Made by a program: the position numbers and the translations under genes. The notes beneath the pieces were generated by a model that did no database searches, had not been told where the DNA came from, and saw only the letters and a program-made list of their open reading frames with translations. Shown here piece after piece: positions 1-15,000 of a DNA stretch of 64,000 bases. Each line of letters starts with the position of its first letter. Within the stretch, counting starts at the first letter, position 1. Source of the stretch: Phallusia mammillata (Eukaryota; Chordata; Ascidiacea; Phlebobranchia; Ascidiidae); NCBI GenBank assembly GCA_003260075.1, contig QLIY01000287.1, positions 107,327 through 171,326 on the forward strand, in the 5' to 3' direction.

Positions 1-190
1 TGAAAAGTCGTCCATAACAAAAACTTTAAAAAAAGTTTAAAGAAAAGGAGAAAGATAAAATCACTTTTTTACCTAATAAAGCACGAGGTCTTTCGTAAAT
101 CAAGTAAAGTAAAAAGAAAACGTAAAATACTTTAACCTCAAGTCACAAAGAAGACTGTTATGCAGCATTAATACATCTTCTTTTCACAAG

Positions 191-3054
191 GCTGACTATC
201 AGAAGGAAGCTGCAAAAAACATGGCTCGCCATCAACTGCCAGTTGATGCGCCTGAGTTTATTCGAGCCAAGGAGGCAGCGAAAAATGCTAGTGACGTAAG
301 TTAACATAAACAAGTTAAAATTTTACGCAACTAACGTACTGTACACAAATTTTTATTAACTTAAAGTTTATTTCTGAGTTGTTGTTGAGTTTCTTTAACG
401 TTGCAGTTTTTGAAACAAACATTTGTTTGATCAAAAAGTGTATCTTGTTTACAGCTTGAATACCAGAAGCAAAGGGGGGGGGGGGAAAGAGGCAGCGAAA
501 AATGCTAGTGACGTAAGTTAACGTAATAAGATGAAATACCACAAAACGAATATAGTGTATCCATTTTTTCAATACCTTGAAATTTGTTTTTAGCCGTTGT
601 TGGGTTTCTTTAACATTACAGTTTTTTGTTCATTTAGGCAATTAAAACAAACATTTGTGTGATCAAAAAGTGTATCTTGTTTACAGCTTGAATACCAGAA
701 GCAAAGGAATGAAGTGATTGCCAACTACAGAGGTTTCCAAACTATGGACAGCTCCGAACATCCCATCGTTCAACACGGGATTAAGGCAGCTGAATTGGCA
801 TCAAACGTTAGTGAACAGTTTGCATATCTTTTATACTGTTACCTACCCATTATCATTGCATTTGCATTAACACAGACAGTAACGGTAAAGTGGTGAATCA
901 AACAAATTTAAATAAATGCACTGTCTATTTCAAAAAGGTGTATATATGTTTTACTCAAAGACTAATAAATACCGGAATAAATAACAACTGATTGACTAAT
1001 TTTGAAGCACCGGGCTACCGTTCTTGTACTGAATGTTGTTCAATTGAAAAATGGTTGTTAATAATTCAAACGTCTATTTTGTGTTTGTTTTAACCATTTC
1101 GCTTAATTAAACAAAAATACCCACTGAAGGTTGTCTAAACCAGTGGTCGGCAACCGCCGGTCCGCGGCCCGGTACCGGTCCGCGACGAGTTGGTTACCGG
1201 GCCGTATAATTTTTCAGGTTAAATGCTACAAAACATTTTGCCCATGTATCCCGGGGTTGATAAACTAATTTAACGTTTTTATCTCTAAATATTTGTAGGT
1301 TTTTTGAAGACCGGTCCGCGATAAAATTTCACCTTCTAAAGCGGTCCGCAGTGCAAAAAAGGTTGCCTATACCCCTTGTCTAAACAAGTCGAAATACGCC
1401 CCAGACATACGCATTTCGAGTATTTTGTACGTAAAGAAATCGCTTTCAATTTTTATTATGCTGCTAGGTTTTGCGTTTTAATCCACCGTTATTGTGTTTT
1501 GTACAGACGCTATATACTGAGGACTGGGATTATGACAAACAAATGATTTACTTTCCTGCTCATATTACACCCGGATACGAATCAAACGCTGACGTCAAGA
1601 AAGTTCAAAGGGATGTAAGTAATTTTGAAGTGGTTACTATGGGTGATGCAATAAAGTTTGTACAACACGAAACTTTTCCGGATAGGTTTCGTACAAAAAA
1701 GACTTCGAAAGTAGTAAAGCGAACAACCAATTTCGACCGACCGACACCGAACATTACAAGGATATGAAGAAAAATGAATCAACCTCGTCTGATGTAAGTC
1801 CCATTATAATGTTTTGTCAAAACTTTATTTTTTAAGGGGGGGGGGACTTTGTTTTTTAACTTGCAAGGTTGTTGTTGTTTTCAAAACTTCCTCATTTCTC
1901 ACTCACTAGTTTTTTGTGTGTGTTTTTTGTATTTCTGCCAAATCGGGTTTGTGAAGTCTCTGATCAAAAACGGTCTAATCTAGGGGGGGGGGCCAAAACT
2001 TCCTCATTTCTCACGCACTGGTTTTTTTGTATGTTTTTTTTTTAAATCCAACTGCCAAATCGGGTTTGTGAAGTCTCTGATCAAAAACGGTCTAATCTAA
2101 TGAAAACATGTGAATAAATAGAAGTAAGGTTTGCTCTTCTGACGTGTCGCTTGTTTATTAGCAGCGTTTTAATAACAATGGGCGAATTTTAGTTTTTAAT
2201 TACCTCATGTTGTTTTATCTTTTTCTAAATGTTAACAGGTTTTTGTATTTGCAAGTTTGAATTCTAAAGTTTTATTCAAAGACTATTAATCATTGCGGTT
2301 CAATCCAAGATCTACAATAACAGCATTTTGGTTCGTTTAAATTGATCTAGGTCAAGTATAAGGAGGAATACGAAAAGAACAAGGGAAAAGGTTCAAATGT
2401 TGCCGAGACGCACGAGATGACTTTGTCCAAAGAACTTCGTCCTGTGCAGAGCAACAAACTCTACACAGAACAATCGAAGGCAATGCGCAAAAATGTTAAT
2501 GTCGGTTCAGGTAAACCCAAGACCCTCTGAAAACATTTTGTTTGTTGAAACAAAAGCTTGTTTAGCGGGCGGTAAATGAAAAAAAGTGGGACAGTTGTAA
2601 ACTAAATACGAAATGCTTGCTCTTCTAACGGTTATCAAAGATTACGTAATGCGAAATTATAACGAACTGTTTTTTGAAAGTAATTCTGTTGTGTGTGTTT
2701 TTGTGTGTTATGTGAAAAAAAAGCGTAGAAAAAAATTTTTTTTTTAAAAGACGTGACCAAACTTCTTGATTTTGTACTGGTATAGCCGTATAGACAAAGG
2801 GGGGGGGGATTTTTTTTTTTTAAAACACGTGACCAAACTTCTTGATTTTGTACTGGTATAGCCGTATAGACAAATGATTTCGATTTGCAGATATCCAAGA
2901 AATCACCCACGCGGTGTCAGCACAGAAGCTGTCTTCTGACCAACCTTACACTGCCGACTACAAACAGCAGATGGTTGGCAAGGGAAGAAGCGACCCAGCA
3001 AACGCTTACCCCGAAGTGAAACATCACCGCGATGTTCACAAGTTTGCCAGCCCG
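191..3054 (+). CDS. Nebulin super-repeat 1 (exons a-f)
   Basis: Exons 191-295 (a), 687-806 (b), 1507-1614 (c), 1686-1793 (d), 2351-2510 (e, ends in phase 1) and 2891-3054 (f). Module a carries [20 protein letters not shown], b carries [13 protein letters not shown], c carries [11 protein letters not shown], d carries [10 protein letters not shown]. Exon e holds one module plus the first half of the next, and f completes it with [12 protein letters not shown] and adds a further module. Seven modules are encoded by six exons. The b donor is GTTAGT rather than GTAAGT. Fragments of exon b (455-473) and exon a (486-512) flank the G run at 474-485 and are not extra exons. Introns hold a hAT-like MITE (1141-1377) and two contig-overlap duplications around the G runs at 1836, 1983 and 2809. 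Bases 1-190 are intron with nothing else seen. Confidence 0.88.
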
Positions 3055-6000
3055 GTAAAACTCTTTTGTAACACTTACTGTTGGTTAGAAATGGGCAAAA
3101 CTACAATTGTTTTGTGTGAACTTTCTCGTAACACTGCTAGCAAGCATACTCGGAATGATGTGTTGAAAATTAGATTGATTACAAATTACTTAAAAGAAAG
3201 TCCGCTTGGGTTGTCATTAAAACTATAGTTTGAAAGCTTTAAGAAACACATATCTTAGTATTTGAATACTGGTTTAATCAGGTTGGTCGTTTCCACCAAT
3301 ACCTTTATCAGTCCTGGCTTAAAAACAAAGTAGTAGCAGTAAATGTTCTAAGTTTCCAGGTTAATGTTGATGTCATTTAGTTCGAATTAACACAAATAAT
3401 AAATATCCGTTTTATCTTCATGTAAAACACGTTTTTTTGCCCCACGCAAGCCTAATTCGTTGTAGCTTCTTTGTTAGAAATCTGTTGCCCATCACATGAC
3501 ATAACATATTCTTTGCGGCAAAAAAACTAAAAAAATGTAATGGGTTTCTACATAAATAAACTGCAATAAAACTACATCTTGTAAACAACTGACCAATGTT
3601 AATTTTTCAGGCTGAATACCAAAAGGAAGCAGAAAAGATGATGCACCATCATAATCTGCCACTCGACTATCCAGAGTTTGTTCGAGCTAAAACAGCGGCT
3701 AAAAATGCCAGTGATGTAAGTACTTCAGATTCGACCAAATTCGCTGCTAAGTTATCACGAAATCAGCGGAAAATGTATATTTGTTGAAGTTGTAACAAAA
3801 TATTGTGGCATATTATTTTGGTTTTTGCACTTTAGATTGAGTACCAGAAGCAGAAACAAGAAACTGTTGACAAGTACAAGGGCTTTCAAACCATGGACAG
3901 CACTGAACATCCTATTGTACAACGTGGAATTCAAGTAGCAGAACTTCAGTCCAACGTAAGTGGAAAACATGCCCATGCAATTTAATTCTCTTGAATAAAA
4001 TTTTGTAAACCAAAGCAAACAAAAAATAAAAATAAATATAAAAAATTAATTGAAATAAAATTTAGTGACTAAATTAAAATTTTATTTTTACTAAATTTTA
4101 GTCCAATGAAAATAAACAAGAATTTTTTTGTGTTGTGAAATCATTTGTAGGCTTTGTACAAGGAAGATTGGGAGTACGACAAACAAAACATCTACTTTCC
4201 TGCTCACATCACCCCTGGTTACGAAGCAAATGCTGACGTCAAGAAAGTCCAAAGTGACGTAAGCACCACTGTTGCCAACGAATCAACTTAAAAAAGCATC
4301 ATGCTTAAACTATTTGGTTTTTATTTCTTGCAGGTTACATATAAGCAACAGTTTGAACAAAACAAGGACAAGAATCGGTTTGATGTCACCGACACTGATC
4401 GCTACAAGTCCATGAAAGATGCGGAAAAAACTTCATCCGATGTGAGTATAAGTTCTTGACTTTCTTTCTTTGGAAGCTGTATATAAAATCTTGTTTAATA
4501 TGCTTCAAACCGAGGCAACAATTAAAATCCATTTCAAATTTTTAGGTAAAATACAAAGAAGATTACGAGAAAAACAAGGGTGTAGGACTTTTGCCGCTCG
4601 CTGAGTCAAACGAGATGACGCTTTCCAAAGAACTTCGTCCAGTCCTGAGTAAAAAGATGTACACGGAAAAATCAAAGGAAATGCAACAGACGGTCAATGT
4701 CGGATCAGGTATTAAAAAAATATTTAGAAATGCTCTGAGATCACATTGTCGGTCTCGTTTTATAAGCCTACAGTGAAAGCATATTTCTTAATGCTTGAAA
4801 TTCTCTTAAAAATATGGGGTGAAGTAAAATATGGGGTAAAACTAGCACATTAAGCATGAAAGTAGGTTTTGGAATAGCTGATGAAATTGTTGTTTTGTAG
4901 CAATGAACAAAAAAGAACAATACTGTTTTCTAGTACTGGCGTAAAAATGTATCCAGTATTTAAGACAAAATTTACAAACAATTCAACAAAGTTATGGTGT
5001 TGCTTGTTTTCCCTAAACTGACTACAATTGTGTAAAGGTTTTAAAATGTATTTTAATAGTTTCTTGTATTGCAACAGCGACTTAGTATTTACGTTCTATT
5101 TTTGTCTTAAAGACATTCAAGAAATCCAGCATGCGTTGGGCGCACAGAAGGTGGCGTCTGATAAAACATATAAGCAGGAATATAAGACTAAAATAGTTGG
5201 AAAGGGGCCAGTGGATCCAGCCAAGTCTTATCCCGAGTATGACAGACTTCGCGAAGTGAATAAAATCATTAGTGTGGTAAGTTAGTTGGGGTCATTTGTG
5301 TAACCAACGTCGCGCGACCGTAAACTATTACAGGAAATAAATGGTTTGTGCTGTTTTGTAGCCGGAGTATCACAAAGAAGCCGAAAAGATTATGCACCAC
5401 CACAATCTTCCCCTTGACTATCCCGAGTTTGTGAGGGCAAAGGTCACCGCTAAAAACGCCAGTGACGTAAGTTTTCTATTGTGAAGATCCTAATAAAACT
5501 ATATTGCTACCAAACTGGCGATCCGCTACGACAATGCTGTGCGTCATACGAGGCCGGCAGCAGTGCTTGTGATGCGACATACAGCGGGCTTTCCAATTTA
5601 ACCCCCCGTACTAATCATGGCCCTGCTCTGTGGCTCCGTTGGCAGAGCGCCATTCCCGAAAAGGCTTTTGTCGTGGGTTCGAATCCCACCGCAAGCTAGA
5701 TTTTTAAACCTGCTCCTCGCTATATGGGAACGCTGGGAACACCGGCTTGATTCGTAGCAATTGCCTAGACGTGCTGTACTATAATATTCCCTACATAAAT
5801 CCTATATTATGTCGCTTTTTAGAGGGAATACCAGAAGCAACGCAAAGAGGTGATTGATACTTACAAAGGATTCCAAAATATGGACAGCAAAGATCATCCC
5901 ATTGTCCAACACGGAATCAAAGCAGCTGAACTAGTTTCCAATGTAAGTTTCAATACAAAACTATGTACAGGTTAAGATATAGGAATAGCATTCTAGAGTT

Positions 6001-9000
6001 AACATATACTGTACTTTGTAATAAAAATTTCATAACAAAACACTTTACAGTTTAAGACATAGCTTCCCAGGGGAAAACATATGCCCTACTTTAATATTGG
6101 CCCTATACCTTGTAGGTCACATGTGGGTGACGTCATTTGACGTACTTGACGTATTTTGACGTAAACATACTTTGTTTTTAGGCTTTGTACAAGGAAGATT
6201 GGGAGTACGACAAACAAATGATTTACTTTCCTGCTCATATTACACCTGGTTACGAGTCGGCCGCTGACGTCAAAAAGGTTCAAAGTGACGTAAGTGCACC
6301 AGAATGGGTGAAAATGCATCATGCAAGCGAATATGCTCACCAATGTTTTTGCAGGTCACTTACAAAGGAGATTTCGAGAAAAACAAGGACAAGAACAACT
6401 ATAAGTTAACCGACACCGAGCACTACAAGGCAATGAAGGAAACTGATAAAACTTCTTCTGATGTAAGATTTGTTGAAAAACAAACTTAAGTTGCGGTTCG
6501 GCAATGGGTTAATTGTATGAAGCTCACTAAAATAACCCATTTCAGGAAATAATTCTGAGGTGATAAATCAAAGGCCAGGACAGTGAATTTGGCCCAGCAG
6601 AAAATATTTTGCAAAAATGTCCTGGCCCACTATATTAATAATATTTCAAGGTTTCCTTATCTTAAGATTTTTTGACAGACTTCGGTACTGTTTTAAGGTG
6701 ATTTATTTATTTCAAACTACCACTTTCCGAGGCCACAAAACAAGAGTAATATTAAAATTACGATGCAAACACTTTCGCCTTTGCTATGTAAATAAACAAG
6801 CTACAAAGTCATCTTGGGAAAATTATCTTATTCTTCAAGTTTATGGTGTTGCTTCGTTTAGGTGAAATTATGTTTTCTTTAATGTACGAAGCTGTGCTGT
6901 TAGCAGAGTAAATCACACAATAAATGAAAAAAATTGCTAGGGTAATGTCTGCATACGTACATGTTCGAGGACGATTTTCTATTTTGTCTGTTTCGCCTTA
7001 TAATATAAGGACAAACGTTACATGTGACACTACACAGGTTAAGTACAAGGAGGAATACGAGAAAAACAAGGGAACTGGATTTTCGCAACTTGCCGAAACT
7101 CACGAGATGGTGCTGTCCAAAGATCTTCGTCCTGTTGTAAGCAAGAAGCTTTACGAGGAAAAGTCCAAGGAGATGCACAAAAATGTGACAGTTGGACAAG
7201 GTAAACAGATTGAGCTTTATTGTTTCGCATGGCTATGGTGTAATCCTCAATCTGGCCATATAAATGTAAATATGAACTTCTTTAGATTATCTGCTTTAAA
7301 ATCGTTTTTGATTAACAGATGTTCAGGAAATTGCCCATGCACTCTCGACTCAGAAATTGTCTTCTGGTCAAAACTACAAGGCCGATTATGAAAAGAACAT
7401 GGTTGGCAAAGGACCAGCAGATGCTGCGAAGTCTTATCCTGAATACGATCATCTTCGCCAAGTCAGCAAACAATCCAGTGCGGTAAGCTAAATACCTTTT
7501 TCATGTGTTAATAAAAAGTACACAACATACGTTTAGTTTGAACGAACATGGATTAATTTTTTGGTCAAATGTAATCTCTTATCCAATTTTTTCTGTTTTT
7601 GTTCAGGCTGAATATCACAAAGATGCTGAAAAGATTATGCATCATCACAACCTACCTTTGGACTATCCGGAGTTCGTTAGAGCGAAGATTACAGCTAAAA
7701 ACGCCAGTGACGTAAGTGTACATTTAAAATTTTCGTACATTGCTTCATTAAACTTTGTCTACAATAGATATCCTGTAGATTTCTGTAGACCTTTGAGTGT
7801 TTTGCAAAATTAAGCGCTGAGGACTTTATCGGATATAACTAATAGATCAGTTTGAGAAGAAACGATAATTTTTGTATTTCATTTTCCCTAAAAGTAATGC
7901 AAAATAATAAAAGGTTGAAAACAATTGGTGTTTTTGTGGGGGGGGGGGGAAAATTACTTAACATACGTTTAGTTTGAACGAACATGGATTAATTTTTTTG
8001 TCAAATGTAATCTCTTATCTCATTTTTTCTGTTTTTATTCAGGCTGAATATCACAAAGATGCTGAAAAGATCATGCATCATCACAACCTACCTTTGGACT
8101 ATCCGGAGTTTGTTAGAGCGAAGATTACAGCTAAAAACGCTAGTGACGTAAGTGTACATTTAAAATTTTCGTACATTGCTTCATTAAACGGGGGGGGGGT
8201 TTCTTTTTAGACTGAATATAGAAAGCAGCGCAAAGAGGTGATTGATACTTACAAAGGATTCCAAAATATGGACAGCAAAGACCATCCCATTGTCCAACAC
8301 GGGATCAAAGCTGCAGAACTGATCTCGAATGTAAGCAAAAACATTATCTCAAACGTTATATTTAAACAACGCATTTTACCTCAGTTTTTGATATTGGAGT
8401 GAAAGTTGTAAAACACTTTATTGTAAACAGGCACTGTATAAAGAAGATTGGGAGTACGACAAACAAATGATTTACTTCCCAGCTCATATTACACCCGGTT
8501 ACGAAGCAAATGCTGACGTCAAGAAAGTCCAGAGTGACGTAAGTGCTTTTGAAAATGGCAGTCTCTCCACAAGTGAAGAATACAATCCAATTTAAAGTTA
8601 TCCTTTTTAGGTGATATACAAAGAAAACTACGAGAAAACTAAAGACAAGAATCACTTCTTGATGACTGAAACAGATCGGTACAAGGCCATGAAAGAGAGC
8701 GACAAATCAGCCTCTGAAGTAAGTAACATTTTTTGTTCATTTATTTCTAGTTAGTTTTCAAACAATTTTATGTGATTTTGGCAAAAAGCATTTTCTGAAA
8801 AGCTTTATTTTTTTTTGCTGGAAAATTTAGGTCAAGTACAGGGAGGACTATGAGAAGGAAAAAGAGAACGGCAAAGGAATGCAGGTTGCTGAAACACACG
8901 AGATGGTGCTTGCTAAAGAACTGAAGCCAGTCCAGAGCAAGAAGATGTACGAAGAAGGGTCAAAAAAATTGCTCCCGAAGGTTCAAGTAGGATCAGGTAA

Positions 9001-12000
9001 GAAAACGGAAAATAGTTGGAAAATTGAAATAACTTGAACTGGTGTAGGGTTCACGTTCTGTCGAACTTAATTTGCTGTTAGAGGTTTTAAGCCATTCAAA
9101 AAGTATTGTCAAAAATCTGTCTCTTTTGTTTGATTTTGAACTTGCCACATCATTTTTATAGAGTCGAGGCTTGTAGTTTAAACTTCGATTCACCCAGCTC
9201 GTTGCTTGGTGGATAAAAACTATAAAGAACCTTATGTCTATTGATTCCAGTTCACAAAAACATTACGTAATTCGTTCTTGTATGTTATCGCCTTTACGAC
9301 ATTGTCAGTATCTGTAAGCAATTAGCATGACACGTTTTCAGTTGAGCTAAAACATTTTATTGCGTAGTGACGTTACTTCTTTGCACATGAATCGTTGTGC
9401 CTGTTGAGTACATCCCAACATTGTTTCCACTTGCAGATATTCAGGAAATTACGCGAGCCGTGTCATCACAAAAACTCGCATCAGATCGTACTTATCATTC
9501 CGAGTACGAGAAGGAAATGGTGGGAAAAGCGCCACAAGATTTGGCGAAATCCTACCCAGAATATGATAGACTGCGTGATGTGTCCAAACTCACCAGCAAG
9601 GTTGGAAATGCGATATTCACAAATGGATAATAGTTATAGCATTCAACCATTGCATCGTTTTTGAATACTAATTGATGATCTTATTCATGATATTTCCTTA
9701 ACTGATATTAAATGATGTGGTAGTTTGAATTTGAGCTTCTTGTTGTATTATGCTGGTTTTCAGCATCGTCCAGCAATGGGTTGTCAAGAATATTTTTAGT
9801 GGCCTACAGAGCTACTTTAACTTAGTATTTTATTATCAAATAAGCTGTTATAATCGCTCATGACCGTTTATCTGTACATATTTTCAAAGTTTGACTGCAT
9901 GCAATCAGCCCAAAACCACTAATTTTGACCAAATATTCAGGTTGTGGCAAAAGTTTTTGGGAACCACTGCACTTTCTAAATTAATACACAAAATACATAT
10001 AAATCTTTGGTGGTTTTAGGCTTTGTATCAGAAAGATGCGGAGAAAATTATGCATCACCACAACCTGCCGCTTGACTATCCCGAATTCGTTCGCGCAAAA
10101 GAATCCGCCAAGAACGCCAGTGACGTGAGTAGACCAAAAGTCAAGGAATTGTATCTGCTCGCTATAAGCTTTTTTTTTGGAAATGGTTGTCCATGTTTTT
10201 GTAGAAGGGGGGGGGGCCACCACAACCTGCCACTCGATTATCCCGAATTCGTTCGCGCAAAAGAATCAGCCAAGAACGCCAGTGACGTGAGTAACATTAT
10301 GAATATAAAGTAACAAGTTGAACAAAGGTCAATAGAAACTGTATCTGTTCTAAGCTTTTATATTGTTTTTTTTTTGGAAATGGTTGTCCATGTTTTTGTA
10401 GAAGTAAATAGTTTTAGGTTAAGTATCTATTTTGTGTTTAATTTAATTTTTATTATTAGATTGAATATCAAAAGCAGCGCAAGGAAACTATCGATAAATA
10501 TCGTGGATTCCAAACAATGGACAGTAAAGACCATCCCATTGTTCAACACGGAATTAAGGCTGCCGATCTCATATCCGATGTGAGTTAATTGTAAAGTTTA
10601 TTTAAATTCTAAACATTGAATACCCAAAGACATGTAAATACAATTGATGTATATCGTACGCCAACTTTGTTGTACATACTTTACATACTACGCTAAAATT
10701 TTGTTATTTTCAAAGAAGTTGTTTACGTAACTCATAGCTAAAGTTTGAACTACGTTTGTGCTTGGCGTCTTGCAGAGACTTTACAAGGAAGATTGGGAAT
10801 ATGAGAAGAATCTTATCTTTTACCCAGTCCATGTAACACCTGGTTACGAGCAGGCTTTGGAAGCAAGCAAGTTCCAGAGCATGGTAAAACTTTTTACACG
10901 TTTTATCTTTCTAATAAACCACAAACAAGCTTAAGCACATATTTCTTTAGGCTGCATACAAGAAGGATGCTGAGAAATCGAAGATGAAAAATAACTTCCG
11001 TGTGACTGATACGGAACAATATCAAGCTGCACAAAACCTTCTTAATCTTGTGTCAGAGGTAAAATGTCCAGATGGTTGTATTTGTAAGTCCCAGTCACAT
11101 AACGTTTTCAATGGCAATGCAGCTACAGCCAGGTTCACCTGTGCTTTCTGCTACTTCGCGCTCCATAACGCTTAAACTTTACGTAACTTTGTCCTGCTTG
11201 ATTGTTGTAGTGGAGGGGTCGGCAGGGGGGGGGGGAGCATGGTAAAACTTTTTACACGTTTTATCTTTCTAATAAACCACAAACAAGCTTAAGCACATAT
11301 TTCTTTAGGCTGCATACAAGAAGGATGCTGAGAAATCGAAGATGAAAAGGGGGGGGGGACCTTTTTCGCTCAGATACAGTAAAGTGTGTATTATGTTTCA
11401 AGATGTACACCGTGTGAGCCATGTACTTTTACTTTAAATAAAGCGAATTTTTAAAATCTTGACCAACAAAAAATTACTGTGTTAAGAAATGATGTTAAGA
11501 TTTGTCTAAGAGCTACACGCAGTTATCAGAAAAAACTACATCTGACAAGCCATAGGTTTCCTACCCCCCGTTCTGGTGTAATTGGGTTGAAATGTTTCTT
11601 TCACCAAGCGAAACAAACTTTAAACAACCATTTTATTTGCGATATTTTGCTTCTTGAAAATGCAGATGTAACCTTATCTTCATTCATCAGAACAAATACT
11701 CTGCCGAGTACATGGAAAACCGTGGCAAGGCTTTACATTCGATAGCTGAGACCCCTGAGATGGCAATCTCCAAATCAGTTGCACCGTTGCTAAGCGACAA
11801 GACATACACGGACAAGGCGAAGAGCATTATGCAAAAGTACAATCTGGACTCCTGTAAGTCTTTCCTTGACTTTCATCCTCTTTTATTATAAATTGATTTT
11901 ATTGTCCGAAAAAAGTTTAATTTAGGCCACCATATTTCAATGTATTAAATAATTATTAAAACCTTTACGTATTTTGCTAAAATATTTTTTTTTGCTTAAA

Positions 12001-15000
12001 CCGTGATTTGTAAAGTGTATTTGGTGGAAGTTTAAATATATTCTATTGTGTGGTTTTCAGCAACACAAAGCATTGCCCATGCGCTTGGAACACAGAAGTC
12101 ATTCTCTCCACATGGCTACATGGTCGATTTTAAGAAAAATATCATAGGAAAAGCCCCTTCGGATTTGGTCAATTCGTACCCAGAATATGCAGTGGCGCGA
12201 AACGTGACCAAAATGGCAAGCAAGGTAAAATAAAGCTACACAAATGCTTATTTCCTAACATTACAAGACTTCAATAATTGTTTGCATGTTTGACCCTTGT
12301 CAGATTTCAGAAATATTATTTTCTCCCCCAGTCCCCTTGTTTACAAATTAATTTCGAAAAATTGTTGCAAAAATTTAATTAATTAATAATATAACATTTT
12401 AACATTTCTACAAAATTTTATAACATTTCTATAAGTGTAATCCTAGAGAACCTCTAACGAAGTTGAATAATTGATTTTTCACTTTTGAAAGAATGCCAAC
12501 ATTTATTTAACTCTCAAGGATTGTTTAATTTGCTACCGCTTTAACTCTCTGACCGACACCTTTGCATAAATGATTCAGGTTTTAACATTTCCATTTGCAG
12601 TCTGGATACGGAAAAGAAGCTGACAAGATAATGCACACTCACAATCTCCCACTTGACTATCCGGAATTCGTCAGAGCAAAACAAAACGCTAAGAATGCAA
12701 GCGACGTAAGTTACATGTGTATATGGTTAATTGAACAGGGTACCACAGTACGCTGCAGACAGTGTGTTCATTGCTTTTAACCTATATTGTCTGAATACTG
12801 AGGGGGGCTCTAACATCTTGGACGAGAACCACTGTTTTAACCCCTTTCACAAAAAATCTACACTTTACTTCTTTTTAGGTTAAGGTATCAAAATCAACCA
12901 ATTCTATGACTGTCACTTTTATTTGTACCCACATGGATATTTTTCAATTCTTATGATAAAGTTTTTTATTTTTAGGCGGAGTACCAGAAGCAACGAGCTG
13001 AGGTGATCAACCAATACCGTGGATTCCAAACCATGGACAGCAAAGAGCATCCAATTGTACAACAAGGAATTAAGGCTGCTGAACTTGTTTCAAATGTAAG
13101 ATTATTTTATGCCAACTATGTGATTTTATGGAAGAAGTAAGGCTAGGGCTGTAATAAATATTAAATTCTCTTAAGGGTTTTCGGGCTTAGTTTAAACAAC
13201 CCAGCCAGTTACCCAATTCAAAATTGCCTCCTTATGGATAAAATACCTGTTACCATTAGCCCTTTCACAATCTCTACCTTAAAGTTTATCAAGACCGAAT
13301 GTCCGTCTGGGTACATTCTAAAAACAACAGCATGGGGGGGGGGGATAAATAGTAAATTTCTCCAAACCGTTTTTCGTGCTTTTACCATTAGCCCTTTCAC
13401 AATCTCTACCTTAAAGCTTATCAAGACCGAATGTCCGTCTGGGTACATTCTAAAAACAACAGCATACTAATCTAAAAACAACTATTACCCAAAAATTTCA
13501 CATTTAACAAAACAATACAGTTACCAGTTAGTACGTTTTCTGAATAGTTTGCTTCATAATTATTTCTCAACGGGGTAATCTTTGATAAAACGAAAAATTA
13601 TATTTTCTTTCAGGCACTGTACAAGGAAGATTGGGAGTACGACAAACAAATGATTTACTTCCCAGCTCATATTGGGGGGGGGGTCAGCAATGCAGGCTAG
13701 CAAAGTTCAAAGTGATGTAAGTGTCTTTAATTATAAAAACATTGTTCTTTTTTGACTAATTTTGCTGCTTTAGGCCATCTACAAAAAAGGACACAACGAA
13801 AACAAAGCTGCAAACAACTTCAAAGTTACCGACACCGATCAATATAAAACAACTAAAGAGCTTGGTGACCTACTTTCAGATGTAAGTTAGACTTACTGTG
13901 GAACAAACTTGATCAGTTGCTGTTTTTTTTAAGTGTATACTGATTGTCAACCATAGTTGTAAGCCTTATCTGTTTCGGGTTTTGGTCGATTTCGGGCTTG
14001 AGCTTAAATAACAGACATAAGTCGTCCCTAACTTGGCCTCATTTGTGCCGCTACAATTTTCCGGCCTCAATCTGGCTTTTTTTTGTGTAAAAAATCAGGT
14101 TCTGACCAGGTTTAGGACTTATACTTTTGTTTCTGGCCTCAATTCCAGGTTTTCCATTGCCTTGTGTTTAAACGTTTGTTCTTACATTGGTAGAACCTGA
14201 TTAGAGACATTCTTTTGTAGAAAAAGTACAAAGAAGCTTATGAAGCTGAGAAGGGAACAAACCGAACTCAGGTAAAAGAAACTCCTGAAATGAGAATTTC
14301 AAAGTCCATTGCTCCACTTCTTAGTAACAAGTTGTATGGTGATGACGCCCGTCGTAAGATGAAGGAATACAACTTGGATACTTGTAAGTTTGTTAGTTTG
14401 GACTTTCTAAATACCCGAAATCTTTTTGTGTTACAAGCAAAACGTTTCTGTTACCGTTACGATTTCTTTGCTAATCATGCTCATGCTGACATGAATTGAG
14501 GTTACTCATATAATAATACAAATCCACAGACCGGGATATTCTATGTATATTAGATTAAGCTTCAAACTAACGTAAAGTTAAGTCTGTATATTTTAAGTTG
14601 TTTGTTAAGATTTCGCATTAACATTACAGAAATGGTACATGCAATCGTTATGTATATATTTATAAACTACATTAGGGGGGGGGGTTCCTACACACAAAAG
14701 GTACCTGTTTTGTAACTGTTGCGATTTCCTTGGCTATGATAACTAATGTCTATGCTGCGATGAATTGAAGTTACTCATATACTGCAATCCATAAAACCAC
14801 AATGTTACGCACAAATCCATAGACCACAATATATTCGATGTAGCCTATGCAGTGGTGGGATTCACAAAAGTCATATTTTTTCTCCTGGTTCTATTACTAA
14901 AAGTCATATTTCCATTGACAGTAACCAGTAATGCTCACCGGTTTGCTGATCTCATAAAATCTCGTGAGGCGGTTCTATAGAACCGGTGCAAAGCGGCTGA

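Noticed and set aside
315-572. Independent small genes from the many 60-100 aa frames on both strands
   Set aside because: Plus-strand ones are nebulin exons running into introns, and minus-strand ones are their shadows; none has its own coding features.
5624-5696. Functional tRNA gene
   Set aside because: Acceptor strands do not pair, U33 is missing and the anticodon stem has a mismatch.
9900-9971. hAT-like element end (GGGAACCACTG)
   Set aside because: Only one possible terminus is visible; no matching left end or target duplication could be found.
12815-12835. hAT-like end GAGAACCACTG
   Set aside because: A single short match without a partner terminus.
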